A DNA stretch of 64,000 nt from Hymenobacter sedentarius (lineage in GTDB: Bacteria > Bacteroidota > Bacteroidia > Cytophagales > Hymenobacteraceae). The DNA lies in contig NZ_CP013909.1 of assembly GCF_001507645.1 (NCBI RefSeq), positions 1 to 64,000 of the forward strand, written 5' to 3'. Below, piece by piece: positions 8,496-17,964 of the stretch (position 1 is its first letter; every line of letters starts with the position of its first letter). The position numbers and the translations under genes were made by a program. The notes below the pieces were generated by a model. The model made no database searches and was not told the origin of the DNA. It worked only from the letters and a program-made list of their open reading frames with translations.

Positions 8496-10556
8496 TTATT
8501 TCACCAGCTCGATTCCCAGAATCTGGTCGCCAATTTCGAGCTTGTGCACCACGTCCATACCGCCCACTACCTGGGCGAAGATGGGGTAGCGGCCGTCGAG
8601 GTGCGGCGTAGGCGTGTGGGTGATGAAGAACTGGCAGCTTTCGGTGTCCTTGCCGGCTGAGGCCAGGCCCATGCTGCCTTCCTCGTAGTGGAGGTCGCCG
8701 AATTCGGAGCGCAGATTGTAGGGCGCGCTGCCGTTGCCATCGCCGCGGGGGTCACCGCCCTGGGCCACGAAATTGGGCACCACGCGGTGGAAGTACAGGT
8801 TGTCGTAGAAATGCTGGCTGATGAGCGTGACGAAGCTGGCCACGGCGCCGGGTGCTTCGTTGGGCTTCAGCTCCAGCAGAATAATGCCTTTGGAAGTACG
8901 CAGCCGCACCTGCTGGCCCAGCGGCACGCTCTGCACAACCGCCCAATCGATGGGGTGCTGCTGGGCCGTGGCCACCGGCGTGGGGGTGGGTTTGGGAGCT
9001 TTTTCTAGCTTATCAAGGGCTTGCTGCAGGCCCTGCCAGGCTTCGATTTCGCGGGGTAGCTGCAGCTTGGCCTGGGCCTGGCGCAGGGCGGCCAGGTCGT
9101 CGGGCTGGGCCTGGGGGTAGAGCTTGGCGTCGGTGAGGGCTTCGGCGGCGGTGCCGAGTTGGGCCACGTCGCCGCTGGCCAGGGCCTGGCGCATGGCGGC
9201 GGCAAAATCGGCGTGGCGGGCGGCGGGGAAATCGGCCTGGCGGCGCATGGTGAGCAGCGCGCCCAGGGCATTGCCGGCCACCACGGGCGCCTGGCCCGCC
9301 GCAAACGCCTCGGCTTTCAATAGGTCAAACGAAGCCGGGTCTTCGGCCAGGGCCTGCAGCAAAAAGCTTTTTTCGTACACGGTGGGGGCCGCGGCGTACC
9401 GTTTCTGAATCGTTTCGATGAGGCTGGGGCGGGCCGCTGGGCTGGCGTGGCGCACGGCGGCTTGCAATAGGGCCGCCCGCACCCGCGGCGAGGCTTGCTT
9501 GTTGCCGTCGGCCAGGGCCGCCAGCGCGGGGCCCGACTCCCCTTTGGCGTGGGCCAGCAGCCACTCGGCCGCCGTGAGGGCCACGGGAGCCCGGTCGTGG
9601 CTCAGGGCATTAAAGACAGCCTTGCGGCTGGCAGAATACGTTTCGGCATCAAAAGGCAGGGCACGAATGGCGCTGAGCCGCACCCGATAATCGGGGTCTT
9701 TGGTGGCAAGGCGCGCCAGCACGCCGGCCGGCGTAACGCCACCGGAAGTAGCTGGAGCAGCGGCCGTACCCGACGCAGCCGGAATAGCTGCCGTGGAGGC
9801 CGTGGCTGAAGCAGCGGGCACGGCCGCCAGCTTGCCGAGCGTGGTAGCTGCCGCCGCCCGCACGGCGTAGGAACGGTCTTTCTGGGCCACGTGGAGCAGC
9901 ATTTCCTGGGCCAGACGCGCCAAATCGGCATCGTAGCCACGGGTGCGCGACAAGCCCACCATCGCTACCAGCCGTGCGCGCTCGGGCAACCGGGGCATGT
10001 TCAAGACCAGCACCGTGCGGCGAATGCTTTCGGAGGAAATGAGGCCGCGCAGGGCGGCGCGGCTCAGGCCCAGCGCCAGGGCCGAAGCCCGCGCGGTGTC
10101 GGTTAGGGCTTCCACGCGCCACAACTCGGGCAGGCTGCTGCGTGTGACGGTGCGGCCCAGGGCCTCGTGCTCGTAGCGGCACACCGCGTTATCCGTCTCC
10201 TTCAGCAGGCGCCCACGCAGGCTGTCCACGGCGGTGCTGTCGCCGGTTTGGCCCAGGGCGTAGGCCGCAGCGCGGCGCACGCTCAGGTCGGCGTCGCGCA
10301 GCAGCGGAATCAGGCCGGGCACGGCAGCCGGGGCCTGCACCGAGGCAAACGCCAGGGCGGCCTCGCGCCGGTAGGTGGGATTGGCACTGGTGAGGAAGGG
10401 CAGCAGCGCGGCGGTGTTGCGCTCATCCTGAGCCGTCCCGATTTGCCGAATGGTGGCGTCGTGGTACTTATTGGCCAGGTCGGCGCTGGGGCGGGGGGTG
10501 CGGGCGCAGGCGGCCACCAGAAGCAGCAGGGGCCAGAGGCGAAGGGAGCGAGTCAT
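8496..10556 (-). CDS. HEAT-repeat lipoprotein with C-terminal cyclophilin domain
   Basis: The N-terminus is a lipoprotein signal with lipobox VAAC (MTRSLRLWPLLLLVAACA). Residues about 30-500 are HEAT-like helical repeats, e.g. TYRREAALAFASVQ and DLSVRRAAAYALGQTGD. The last 150 residues are a peptidyl-prolyl cis-trans isomerase: FHRVVPNFVAQGGD contains the catalytic Arg, then QFFITHT and LDGRYPIFAQV. It therefore is probably a membrane-anchored proline isomerase with a protein-binding scaffold, in the periplasm or at the outer membrane. It is translationally coupled to the upstream gene: the stop and start overlap as TAATG at 10556. Confidence 0.92.
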   Translation of the reverse strand: MTRSLRLWPLLLLVAACARTPRPSADLANKYHDATIRQIGTAQDERNTAALLPFLTSANPTYRREAALAFASVQAPAAVPGLIPLLRDADLSVRRAAAYALGQTGDSTAVDSLRGRLLKETDNAVCRYEHEALGRTVTRSSLPELWRVEALTDTARASALALGLSRAALRGLISSESIRRTVLVLNMPRLPERARLVAMVGLSRTRGYDADLARLAQEMLLHVAQKDRSYAVRAAAATTLGKLAAVPAASATASTAAIPAASGTAAAPATSGGVTPAGVLARLATKDPDYRVRLSAIRALPFDAETYSASRKAVFNALSHDRAPVALTAAEWLLAHAKGESGPALAALADGNKQASPRVRAALLQAAVRHASPAARPSLIETIQKRYAAAPTVYEKSFLLQALAEDPASFDLLKAEAFAAGQAPVVAGNALGALLTMRRQADFPAARHADFAAAMRQALASGDVAQLGTAAEALTDAKLYPQAQPDDLAALRQAQAKLQLPREIEAWQGLQQALDKLEKAPKPTPTPVATAQQHPIDWAVVQSVPLGQQVRLRTSKGIILLELKPNEAPGAVASFVTLISQHFYDNLYFHRVVPNFVAQGGDPRGDGNGSAPYNLRSEFGDLHYEEGSMGLASAGKDTESCQFFITHTPTPHLDGRYPIFAQVVGGMDVVHKLEIGDQILGIELVK

Positions 10557-11683
10557 TAATGAGGCATGGGAAATGAAGGCAGAACCGAACCTTTTGCTTT
10601 GGTGGAACGCGGCGTTGAGCTGGCATGGCCCGACAATAACGCCAACTCCGCATCAAGCCGGGCAAAAAGCACATCGTTGCCCTGCTGCTGATAGCTGGCC
10701 AGCGCGGTTTCGAACCCGGCCAGGCCGTACAGGAAAGCGCGCAGGTTGTCGGCCGTGATAGTTTCAAAGTGCCGGCCGTAGCCCATCTGCTCCACTTCGG
10801 CGGCATTGAGCCACTGCTCAAATTGGGCTGGAATGGGAATGGCGCAAATGGGCTTTTGCAAAAACACGGCCTCCGAAATCAGCGAGAAGCCGCCGTTGGT
10901 GACCACGGCCCGGCTGCTGGCCAGGTCGGCAATAAAGCCGGCCTCCGAGAAAGCGCGCAGCTGCACGTTGCCGTGGTCTTCCTCCTTATTGAAGCCATAC
11001 ACGCGGAATTCCTGGTCGGGCAGTTGCTGGAGTAATGGTACCAGGTTTTGCTGCGTGGTGGCCGACTGGTACACCAGCACGTGCTGGCCTTTGGTGGGCT
11101 TGGCGGCCAGGATTTCGGGCCGAATAATGGGCGGCACCAGCGTGGTATCGGGCTTGCAGAGGGGCAGGTTGAAGAAGGTGGTCACGAAATAGTGGCGGCT
11201 GCGCGGCAGCTTGGCCCGCACAATACTTTGCGCCAGCTGAAAATTGCCGCGCTCCGATTTCGGCACCGTCACATTTAATTTGGCGCGACTGATAATCTGC
11301 ATGTTATCAATGCTGATAATTGGCAGCCGATGCAGCTTAGCAAATAGGTAGCTGAAGGATTCAAAATCGGAAATAATTAATTCCGGCTTGAAATCGCAGA
11401 GCAGGTCGCGGTATTTGGCGAAGTTGACGCGCAGGTCGTCAGGTGCGGTGCGCAGGGTAAGCACGGCGGTGCGGGCCTTGCTCACGGCCAGGCCCTTGTA
11501 GGCCAGGTGGAAGCCCCGGATTTCGTGCACGCGGCCCGGAAACGCGGCGGCCAGCATCTGGTAGGCCCGGCTGCTGCTCACCACACATACCTGATGCCCC
11601 TGCGCCAGCAAATGGCCGATAACAACTTTGCTGCGGGTGGCGTGGCCCAGGCCCTCGCCGGGCACTCCGTATAGAATATTCAT
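10556..11683 (-). CDS. MJ1255-type glycosyltransferase-like protein
   Basis: A 375-residue GT-B fold protein. The N-terminus MNILYGVPGEGLGHATRS is the family hallmark (glycine-rich loop and His of GT28/MurG-like enzymes), and TNGGFSLISEAVFLQKPI is the donor-binding segment. From the known family it probably transfers a sugar to a lipid or cell-surface acceptor; the substrates are unknown. The ATG is preceded by CTTTGCGCCC, the short-leader promoter style seen at several genes here. Its stop overlaps the start of the HEAT/cyclophilin lipoprotein, so the two are made together. Confidence 0.88.
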   Translation of the reverse strand: MNILYGVPGEGLGHATRSKVVIGHLLAQGHQVCVVSSSRAYQMLAAAFPGRVHEIRGFHLAYKGLAVSKARTAVLTLRTAPDDLRVNFAKYRDLLCDFKPELIISDFESFSYLFAKLHRLPIISIDNMQIISRAKLNVTVPKSERGNFQLAQSIVRAKLPRSRHYFVTTFFNLPLCKPDTTLVPPIIRPEILAAKPTKGQHVLVYQSATTQQNLVPLLQQLPDQEFRVYGFNKEEDHGNVQLRAFSEAGFIADLASSRAVVTNGGFSLISEAVFLQKPICAIPIPAQFEQWLNAAEVEQMGYGRHFETITADNLRAFLYGLAGFETALASYQQQGNDVLFARLDAELALLSGHASSTPRSTKAKGSVLPSFPMPH

Positions 11684-12011
11684 GGGCGCAAAGATGCGCG
11701 GCGGCCGGCATTGCCCAGCCTGCTTGTCTCAACGACCTGCCCTGGGTAGTCAGCCACTTTTTTACCTAGGTTGATAATTGGGCAAAGCCGGGCAAATTCA
11801 GCTCAGAATGCGGATGTATTCAGCAGGCCCCTAACCCAGCACTTATAACCGATAAAGCACTAGATATTAACTAGCTTAACCAAGATATAAAAGTCTGAAA
11901 GGGCATACTATATAATCAGCCCAACTCGTTTAGGGCCGGTTTCAACTCCTGAGTTTCGGCGGTTTCGGCGCGGTTTTCGTTTTCAGCCGCGTACTGTTAA
12001 CCTTTGCACCT
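11684..12011. other. AT-rich divergent intergenic region
   Basis: The 328 bp between two divergent genes must hold both promoters. The right end reads TTAACCTTTGCACCT just before the ATG at 12012, a near match to TAnnTTTG with one extra spacer base. The left end has CATCTTTGC on the minus strand just before the ATG at 11683. The middle is clearly AT-rich, with no gene or repeat that I can see. Confidence 0.5.
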
Positions 12012-12941
12012 ATGAATAACCCTTTCTCGCTGCACTCCTTCCTGCGGCCGGCCGCCGCACTGGCCGTTGCCACGCTCCTGATGGACACTTCCTGCACGGC
12101 GCCCCGGGCCATTGTAGCCACCGGCAAAGTCACGCCGCAAGGAGAATTTCGGGTGGGCTACAACCAAGGGTTCAACATTGCCACGGCCCCGCTGAGCAAG
12201 GCCGGCGCCGCTGTGCGAGACGCCGCCACCACCGCGGCCAACAAGGATACCGTGGGCTACGGCGGCTCCGTCAAAAACCTGCAAGCGGCGGCGCTGGCCT
12301 ACATTCTCGACCCCGTGCAGCCCACCGCCGACCTAAGCATTCGCTACGGCATCCTGCCGCGCCTCGATGCCGGCTATAAGTATGCGTTTGGTTCGCACGT
12401 ATTTGATGCGCAGTTCCAGCTGCTGGGCCCCACGGGCTCGCCTGAGCATCCCGGCGCCGGGGCGGCCTCGGGCACTACCTACGCCAGCATCGGCCTGCAG
12501 TTTGCCACTCAGCGGGCCAAGCTGCCCAGCATTCCCTTTCTGGGCGACATCAATTCGGTATTGAATTTCAAAGCCACCCGCAACGACCTGCTGGTGCCGC
12601 TCATTTTCAGCCAGTCGTTTGGGCCGGAAGAAGAAATTGGCGCCATAAGCTACGGCGTGGTATACGCCCACAGCTGGGTAAACTACGGTTTCGCACCCGA
12701 TAATGTGTACCTCAATACCCAGAAAATACCGGCCCTGCCCAACCAAAGCCGCGATTTTTCTTCCTACGGCGCATTTCTCAACGTGAAATTGGGCTACCGC
12801 TACGTCTACGTGATTCCAGCGGTGTCCATTTTTTACCAGAACTACGGCGATTACGCCCTGCTCAACGGCGCCAGCACCTCCCTGAGTGGCGTCACGTTTG
12901 TGCCTTCGCTGGGCTTCCAGCTGCGAATCCCGACCAAATAA
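12012..12941 (+). CDS. Uncharacterised lipoprotein, probably outer-membrane barrel
   Basis: 309 residues with an N-terminal hydrophobic stretch and a lipobox-like MDTSC (cysteine near residue 28). The rest alternates short amphipathic strands ending in aromatic residues (GEFRVGYNQGFN, DLSIRYGILPRLDAGYKYAF, NVKLGYRYVYVIPAVSIFYQ, VPSLGFQLRIPTK), a pattern typical of small beta-barrels. I do not recognise a named family. It is monocistronic, followed 109 bp later by guanine deaminase; nothing ties it to purine metabolism. Confidence 0.8.
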   Translation: MNNPFSLHSFLRPAAALAVATLLMDTSCTAPRAIVATGKVTPQGEFRVGYNQGFNIATAPLSKAGAAVRDAATTAANKDTVGYGGSVKNLQAAALAYILDPVQPTADLSIRYGILPRLDAGYKYAFGSHVFDAQFQLLGPTGSPEHPGAGAASGTTYASIGLQFATQRAKLPSIPFLGDINSVLNFKATRNDLLVPLIFSQSFGPEEEIGAISYGVVYAHSWVNYGFAPDNVYLNTQKIPALPNQSRDFSSYGAFLNVKLGYRYVYVIPAVSIFYQNYGDYALLNGASTSLSGVTFVPSLGFQLRIPTK

Positions 12942-13050
12942 CGCGGCGCACCCTTCGCAGCGGTGGGACAAGTAAAATTCCACGTGCGTTTTGACGTTCT
13001 TTGTTGCCCGTTTTTTTAGCGGACTATTTGACCCAAGAACTCAACGCCTC

Positions 13051-13527
13051 ATGGAAGCTCCCAACCCCGAATTCATGCGCGAAGCCATTCGCCTGTCCAT
13101 CGAAAAAATGCAGGCCGGGCACGGCGGGCCCTTTGGCGCGGTGGTGGTGAAGGATGGCCAAATCATTGCCCGCGGCTTCAACCAGGTCACCAGCACCCAC
13201 GACCCCACCTGCCACGCCGAAGTGGATGCCATTCGCAAGGCCTGCGCCGCGCTGGGCACCTTCCAGCTCGACGGCTGCGACCTCTACACTAGCTGCGAAC
13301 CCTGTCCCATGTGCCTGGGCGCCATTTATTGGGCCCGGCCCCAGCGTGTATTCTACGGCAACACCAAGGCCGACGCCGCCGCCATCGGCTTCGACGACCA
13401 GTTTATCTACGAGGAGCTCGACCGCCCCATGGCCGCCCGCCAGCTGCCCATGACGCAGCTGCTGCGCGACGAAGCTTTGGCCAGCTTCCAGGCCTGGGAA
13501 CAAAAGGAAGGCAAAACGGAGTATTAA
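13051..13527 (+). CDS. guaD: Guanine deaminase
   Basis: Zinc enzyme that hydrolyses guanine to xanthine and ammonia. The 158-residue protein has the deaminase zinc motifs CHAEVDAIR and SCEPCPMCLGAIYWARP. It also has the features that separate Bacillus-type GuaD from tRNA deaminase TadA: AAAIGFDDQFIYEEL, and a C-terminal FQAWEQKEGKTEY ending that recalls the swapped tail of B. subtilis GuaD. The ATG at 13051 is chosen because the extra 20 residues of the longer frame (12991) are not family-like. It heads the purine locus: its product xanthine is the substrate of the XDH encoded next. Confidence 0.92.
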   Translation: MEAPNPEFMREAIRLSIEKMQAGHGGPFGAVVVKDGQIIARGFNQVTSTHDPTCHAEVDAIRKACAALGTFQLDGCDLYTSCEPCPMCLGAIYWARPQRVFYGNTKADAAAIGFDDQFIYEELDRPMAARQLPMTQLLRDEALASFQAWEQKEGKTEY

Positions 13528-13551
13528 ACTAGCTGGCCCACTAACAATTAG

Positions 13552-13755
13552 GTCATGCCGAGCACAGCGAACCGGAGGTCTGCGTAGCCAAGCATCTTAC
13601 TCGTTTCGTTGCAAACCGTCTGTCATGCTGAGCTTGCGAAGCATCTTCTCACGGCTCAACAATTGGTTCTAGCCTAAGAAGATGCTTCCTTCGGGACGCC
13701 AGATAAGCATGACAAGCGGCGCGGACGAGATGCTTCTACTGCGCTCAGCATGACA
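13552..13755. repeat. Family-1 palindrome, copy 2 (composite)
   Basis: Three pieces in a row: a degenerate left half (13552-13598, GTCATGCCGAGC), a full but imperfect element (13621-13714), and a right half (13726-13755, CGAGATGCTTCTACTGCGC then TCAGCATGACA). It fills the gap between guaD and xdhA. Confidence 0.85.
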
Positions 13756-13778
13756 GTTCTTGTTTTCAGGTTTATCAG

Positions 13779-15320
13779 ATGATAGAATTTTACCTCAACG
13801 ACCAGCCCATTCGCACCGCCGAGCCGCAGGCCAGCACGCTGCTCGACTTCGTGCGCTACCACGAGCATCTCAAAGGCACCAAAATCGGCTGCCGCGAGGG
13901 CGACTGCGGCGCCTGCACCGTGCTGGTGGGCGAGCTAGCGGCCGATGGCCAAACCATTGCCTACCAGAGCATGACCAGTTGCCTCGCGCCGCTGGGCAAT
14001 GCCCACGGCAAGCACATCGTCACCGTTGAGGGCATTAATGCCGCGGCTGGGCAGCTCACGCCCGTACAGCAGGCCATAGTGGAAGAGGGCGGCTCGCAGT
14101 GCGGCTTTTGCACGGTGGGCTTCGTGATGTCGCTCACCGGCCACAGCCTCAGCACCCAGCCCGCCACCGAAAAAAGCACCATCGCCGCCATCGACGGCAA
14201 CATTTGCCGCTGCACCGGCTACAAATCGCTGGAGCGTGCCGCGGCCACCCTCACGGCCCAATTAGCCAACCGCCCCACCCAAAACGCGGTGGCCTGGCTC
14301 AGCGAGCAGCAGTATGTACCCGCTTACTTCGAAGGAATACCCGCCAGGCTGGCCCAGCTGCGTACCGCAGCAGCTACCGCTCAAGCCACTGAAGCAGCTA
14401 CTCCCACAGCTCAGGACAACAGCTCAACTGCCGTATCTACCTCGCCCAGCGGACACGGCCAAAGCCAGAACGGCCACCTCAGTGCCCCTTCACTCAATCA
14501 TTTAGTCACTCATCCGCTCTTAGGCGGTGGCACCGACTTGCTGGTGCAGCGCCTTGAGGAGCTGCGTGAGCAACCCGTGCGCCTGGTATTTGACCAGGCC
14601 GGCCGGCGCGGCATTCGCCAGGAGGCAACCGCGGGCCGCGTGGTGCTGGGCGCTGCTACCACGGCCAGCCATCTGCTCGAATCGGAGCTAATGCGCCGCC
14701 TGATTCCGCAGCTGCCCCAGTACCTGAAACTCGTATCGAGCACGCCCATTCGCAACATGGGCACCGTGGCCGGTAACTTCATCAACGGCTCGCCCATTGG
14801 CGACCTGACCATCATGTTCTTAGCCCTGGGTGCCTCCATCACCCTGGCCGACCCAGCCGGCGCCACGCGCGAGCTGGCCCTGCCCGACCTGTACCTGGGC
14901 TACAAAAAGCTGGCGAAAACCCCCGACGAGCAAGTCACCGAAATCAGCTTCCCCACTCCCCTACCCGGCGACTTTTTCAACTTCGAAAAGGTCTCCAAGC
15001 GCACGCATCTGGACATCGCCAGCGTGAACTCCGCTGCCTGGCTGCGGGTCGAAGGCGGTCTTATTCAGGCCGCGCGCGTATCGGCAGGCGGCGTGGGGCC
15101 GGTGCCGCTGTACCTGGCGCGCACCAGCGAGTTCTTGCTGGGCCGCGAATTATCAGCAGAGACCGTAGCGGCGGCTAATGAAGTAATTCAGTCGGAAATC
15201 AGCCCAATTTCGGATGTGCGCGGCACCGTTGATTACAAGCGGCTATTGCTACGGCAGCTGCTGCTTGCGCATTTCCTGCGGTTTGCGCCAGAGAAAATGG
15301 AGTTGAGTGATTTGGTTTAG
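13779..15320 (+). CDS. xdhA: Xanthine dehydrogenase, small (FeS/FAD) subunit
   Basis: Electron-transfer subunit of the molybdenum enzyme oxidising hypoxanthine and xanthine to urate. It carries two [2Fe-2S] clusters, with cysteines in CREGDCGACT, QCGFCTVGF and ICRCTGYKS (residues about 40-150). The FAD domain follows (LGGGTDLLVQR, STPIRNMGTVAGNFINGSP). The 513 residues match the XdhA type. Odd: a linker of about 50 residues rich in Ala, Thr and Ser joins the two parts. The large subunit follows, separated by a palindromic repeat rather than tightly coupled. Confidence 0.96.
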   Translation: MIEFYLNDQPIRTAEPQASTLLDFVRYHEHLKGTKIGCREGDCGACTVLVGELAADGQTIAYQSMTSCLAPLGNAHGKHIVTVEGINAAAGQLTPVQQAIVEEGGSQCGFCTVGFVMSLTGHSLSTQPATEKSTIAAIDGNICRCTGYKSLERAAATLTAQLANRPTQNAVAWLSEQQYVPAYFEGIPARLAQLRTAAATAQATEAATPTAQDNSSTAVSTSPSGHGQSQNGHLSAPSLNHLVTHPLLGGGTDLLVQRLEELREQPVRLVFDQAGRRGIRQEATAGRVVLGAATTASHLLESELMRRLIPQLPQYLKLVSSTPIRNMGTVAGNFINGSPIGDLTIMFLALGASITLADPAGATRELALPDLYLGYKKLAKTPDEQVTEISFPTPLPGDFFNFEKVSKRTHLDIASVNSAAWLRVEGGLIQAARVSAGGVGPVPLYLARTSEFLLGRELSAETVAAANEVIQSEISPISDVRGTVDYKRLLLRQLLLAHFLRFAPEKMELSDLV

Positions 15321-15332
15321 ACATAAAATAGC

Positions 15333-15430
15333 ACGTCATGCTGAGCGCAGCCGAAGCATCTCGCGTGCTGTCACTAAATCAATCGTTCAACGATGCAGGC
15401 GAGATGCTTCGGCTGCGCTCAGCATGACGT
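15333..15430. repeat. Family-1 palindrome, copy 3, between xdhA and xdhB
   Basis: Near-perfect arms: ACGTCATGCTGAGCGCAGCC then GAAGCATCTCGC, mirrored by GCGAGATGCTTCGGCTGCGC then TCAGCATGACGT. It starts 12 bp after the xdhA stop and fills most of the gap to xdhB. Confidence 0.93.
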
Positions 15431-15462
15431 TCAAGTTTGGGCCATTTCAGCCTCAGAATCCC

Positions 15463-17793
15463 ATGAATCACCTCGACCCACAGCGCCACGTGCGCGGCGA
15501 ATCACAGTACCTCGACGACGTCCCCACCCAGCAGGGCACGCTGTACGCCGCCGTATTTGAGAGCCCGCTGGCTCATGGCAAGCTGCTGGCCCTGGATTTG
15601 AGTGCTGCTCTGGCCGCGCCGGGCGTGGTGCGCATCCTCACGGCCGAGGACATTCCGGGCTATAATCAGATTGGCGGCATCGTGCCCGATGAACCGCTCC
15701 TGGCCGAAGGCCACGTGCACTTTCGGGGCCAGCCGGTGGCCCTGGTGCTGGCCCGCACTGAGCACCAGGCCCACGCCGCACTTAAGCTCATCAAGGCCGA
15801 AATTGAGTTGCTGCCCATCATCACCGACCCGCGCGTGGCCGCCGCCCAAGGCGAGCTGATTGTGCCGCCGCGCACCTTCAAAATCGGCGATTCGGCCGCT
15901 ACTTGGGCTTCGTGTGCGCACGTGTTTGAGGGCGTGGCCGAGAGCGGCGGGCAGGAGCATCTGTACATCGAAACGCAGGGGGCTTATGCTTTCCCGACCG
16001 AGATGGGCGGCGTGCGCATCATCTCTTCTACCCAAGGCCCCACAGCCGTGCAGCGCCACACCGCGCATGTGCTGGGCCTGGGCATGCACCAGGTAGAAGT
16101 GGACGTAACGCGCCTGGGCGGCGGCTTTGGGGGCAAGGAAGACCAGGCCACGCCGTGGGGCGCACTGGCGGCGCTGGGCGCGTTTTGCACTAAAAAGCCA
16201 GTGAAGCTGGTGCTCGACCGCATGGCTGACATGCGCATGACCGGCAAGCGCCATCCTTACTCATCCGACTTCAAAATTGGGCTGGATGAAAACCTGAAAA
16301 TCGTGGCCTACGAAGTCACGTTCTTCCAAAATGCCGGCGCGGCTGCCGACCTCTCCCCGGCCGTAATGGAGCGCACGCTGTTCCACGCCACCAACGCGTA
16401 TTTCGTACCCAACGTGACGGCCACGGCCTTCAGCTGCCGCACCAACTTGCCGCCCAACACGGCCTTCCGGGGCTTTGGCGGGCCGCAGGGCATGTTCGTG
16501 ATTGAGTCGGCCATTGCCAAAGCGGCGGAGGAATTGGGCGTGTCGGCGGCTAGAATTCAGCGCCAAAACCTGCTGCGCGAAAACGACCTCTTTTCTTACC
16601 GGCAGCCGGCCGAAATGTGCCACGCCGAACAGGCCTGGGACACCGCGGCTAGGCTTTACAACCTGTGCGCCCTGCGCAAAGACGTGGACCAATTCAACCT
16701 GGAAAACAAGCTGTTCAAGAAAGGCTTGGCCGTGATGCCGATTTGCTTTGGCATCTCGTTCACCAAAACGCCCATGAACCAAACGCGCGCCCTGGTGCAC
16801 ATCTACTCCGATGGCTCGGTGGGCATTAGCACCGGCGCGGTGGAAATGGGCCAGGGCGTGAACACCAAAATCGCGCAGGTGGCGGCCCGCACGCTGGGCA
16901 TTTCGATTAACCGCATCAAAATCGAAACCACCAACACCACCCGCGTGGCCAACACCTCCCCCAGCGCCGCCAGCGCTACCGCCGACCTCAACGGCAAAGC
17001 CACCGAAATGGCCTGTGCCGCCCTGCGCGAGCGGCTGCTGCGCCACGCCTGCACCGAGTACACGCTCAATTATGAGGGCCTGGAAATCCGCGATGAGGAA
17101 GTTCTGGCCGCCGGCATCCCGGCCGAGACCAACTGGGACAAGCTGGTATCCTCGGCCTTCTGGAAGCGCGTGGCCCTTACCGAAAACGCCCATTACGCCA
17201 CGCCCGACCTGCATTTCGACGCCACCACCAACACGGGCCACCCCTTCGCCTACCACGTCTACGGCACGGCTTTCACCACTGTCACCGTCGACTGCCTGCG
17301 CGGCACTTACACGGTGGATGCCCTGCGCATCGCCCACGATTTCGGCCAGAGCTTCAACCACTTCATCGACCGCGGCCAGATTGAAGGCGGCGCCATGCAA
17401 GGCATCGGCTGGATGACGATGGAAGAAATTGCCTACAACGAAGAAGGCCGCCTGCTCAGTAACTCGCTCAACAGCTACAAAATCCCGGATATCTACGCCG
17501 CGCCCAAAGTGCTCGACGTGCACTTCCTCGACACGCCCGGCCACCCCAAGGCCATTCTGCGCTCCAAGGCCGTGGGCGAGCCGCCGCTCATGTATGGCAT
17601 TGGCACCTACTTCGCCCTGCGCGATGCCGTGCGGGCTTTCCAGCCCCACACCGCCCTGCCCTTCTCGGCCCCTATGACGCCGGAAAAGGTGCTGATGAGC
17701 TTGTATCCTGAGTTTGTGCAGCCCCGTGAAACCTCATGGGACACCTCCAGGGTAGCCTCTCTCCCCAGAGAGGGGGAGTCTATACCGCACTAA
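15463..17793 (+). CDS. xdhB: Xanthine dehydrogenase, molybdopterin-binding large subunit
   Basis: Catalytic subunit, 776 residues. Moco and substrate motifs are visible: LGGGFGGKEDQ, TAFRGFGGPQGMFVIE (the substrate Arg), GAVEMGQGVNTKIAQVAA, and near the C-terminus KAVGEPPLMYGIG with the catalytic base Glu. The frame is open to 15307 but the extra part only translates the palindromic repeat, so the ATG at 15463 (MNHLDPQRHVRGES) is used. The last 25 or so residues after SLYPEF look non-homologous and are encoded by a CT/AG-rich inverted repeat (CTCTCTCCCCAGAGAGG), as if the original stop had been lost. It needs XdhC, encoded at 26.5 kb, for maturation. Confidence 0.96.
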   Translation: MNHLDPQRHVRGESQYLDDVPTQQGTLYAAVFESPLAHGKLLALDLSAALAAPGVVRILTAEDIPGYNQIGGIVPDEPLLAEGHVHFRGQPVALVLARTEHQAHAALKLIKAEIELLPIITDPRVAAAQGELIVPPRTFKIGDSAATWASCAHVFEGVAESGGQEHLYIETQGAYAFPTEMGGVRIISSTQGPTAVQRHTAHVLGLGMHQVEVDVTRLGGGFGGKEDQATPWGALAALGAFCTKKPVKLVLDRMADMRMTGKRHPYSSDFKIGLDENLKIVAYEVTFFQNAGAAADLSPAVMERTLFHATNAYFVPNVTATAFSCRTNLPPNTAFRGFGGPQGMFVIESAIAKAAEELGVSAARIQRQNLLRENDLFSYRQPAEMCHAEQAWDTAARLYNLCALRKDVDQFNLENKLFKKGLAVMPICFGISFTKTPMNQTRALVHIYSDGSVGISTGAVEMGQGVNTKIAQVAARTLGISINRIKIETTNTTRVANTSPSAASATADLNGKATEMACAALRERLLRHACTEYTLNYEGLEIRDEEVLAAGIPAETNWDKLVSSAFWKRVALTENAHYATPDLHFDATTNTGHPFAYHVYGTAFTTVTVDCLRGTYTVDALRIAHDFGQSFNHFIDRGQIEGGAMQGIGWMTMEEIAYNEEGRLLSNSLNSYKIPDIYAAPKVLDVHFLDTPGHPKAILRSKAVGEPPLMYGIGTYFALRDAVRAFQPHTALPFSAPMTPEKVLMSLYPEFVQPRETSWDTSRVASLPREGESIPH

Positions 17794-17964
17794 CCCTGTA
17801 CCGGCACAGGTGGTACCCGTAGGCACCTTAAAGTAGAACTTTTAAATACTTTTTTTGCATAATATATTGTATTTATAAAACGTATTATATATGTTTGGAC
17901 CCGCTGTCAGGCTTCGTTTGGGGGCCTAGAGAGCGGGTCCATTCCACCTTTTACTTTTTTTTGC

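Noticed and set aside
15307..15462. N-terminal extension of xdhB
   Set aside because: It overlaps the xdhA stop and translates palindrome copy 3, giving a non-homologous peptide.
16261..17649. 462-codon antisense frame opposite xdhB
   Set aside because: xdhB is certain from its Moco motifs. The antisense product is low-complexity without domains. Similar shadows at 24883-26253, 30297-31151, 31879-33126, 33421-35109, 35551-37062, 38510-39787 and 52111-53286 were rejected for the same reason.
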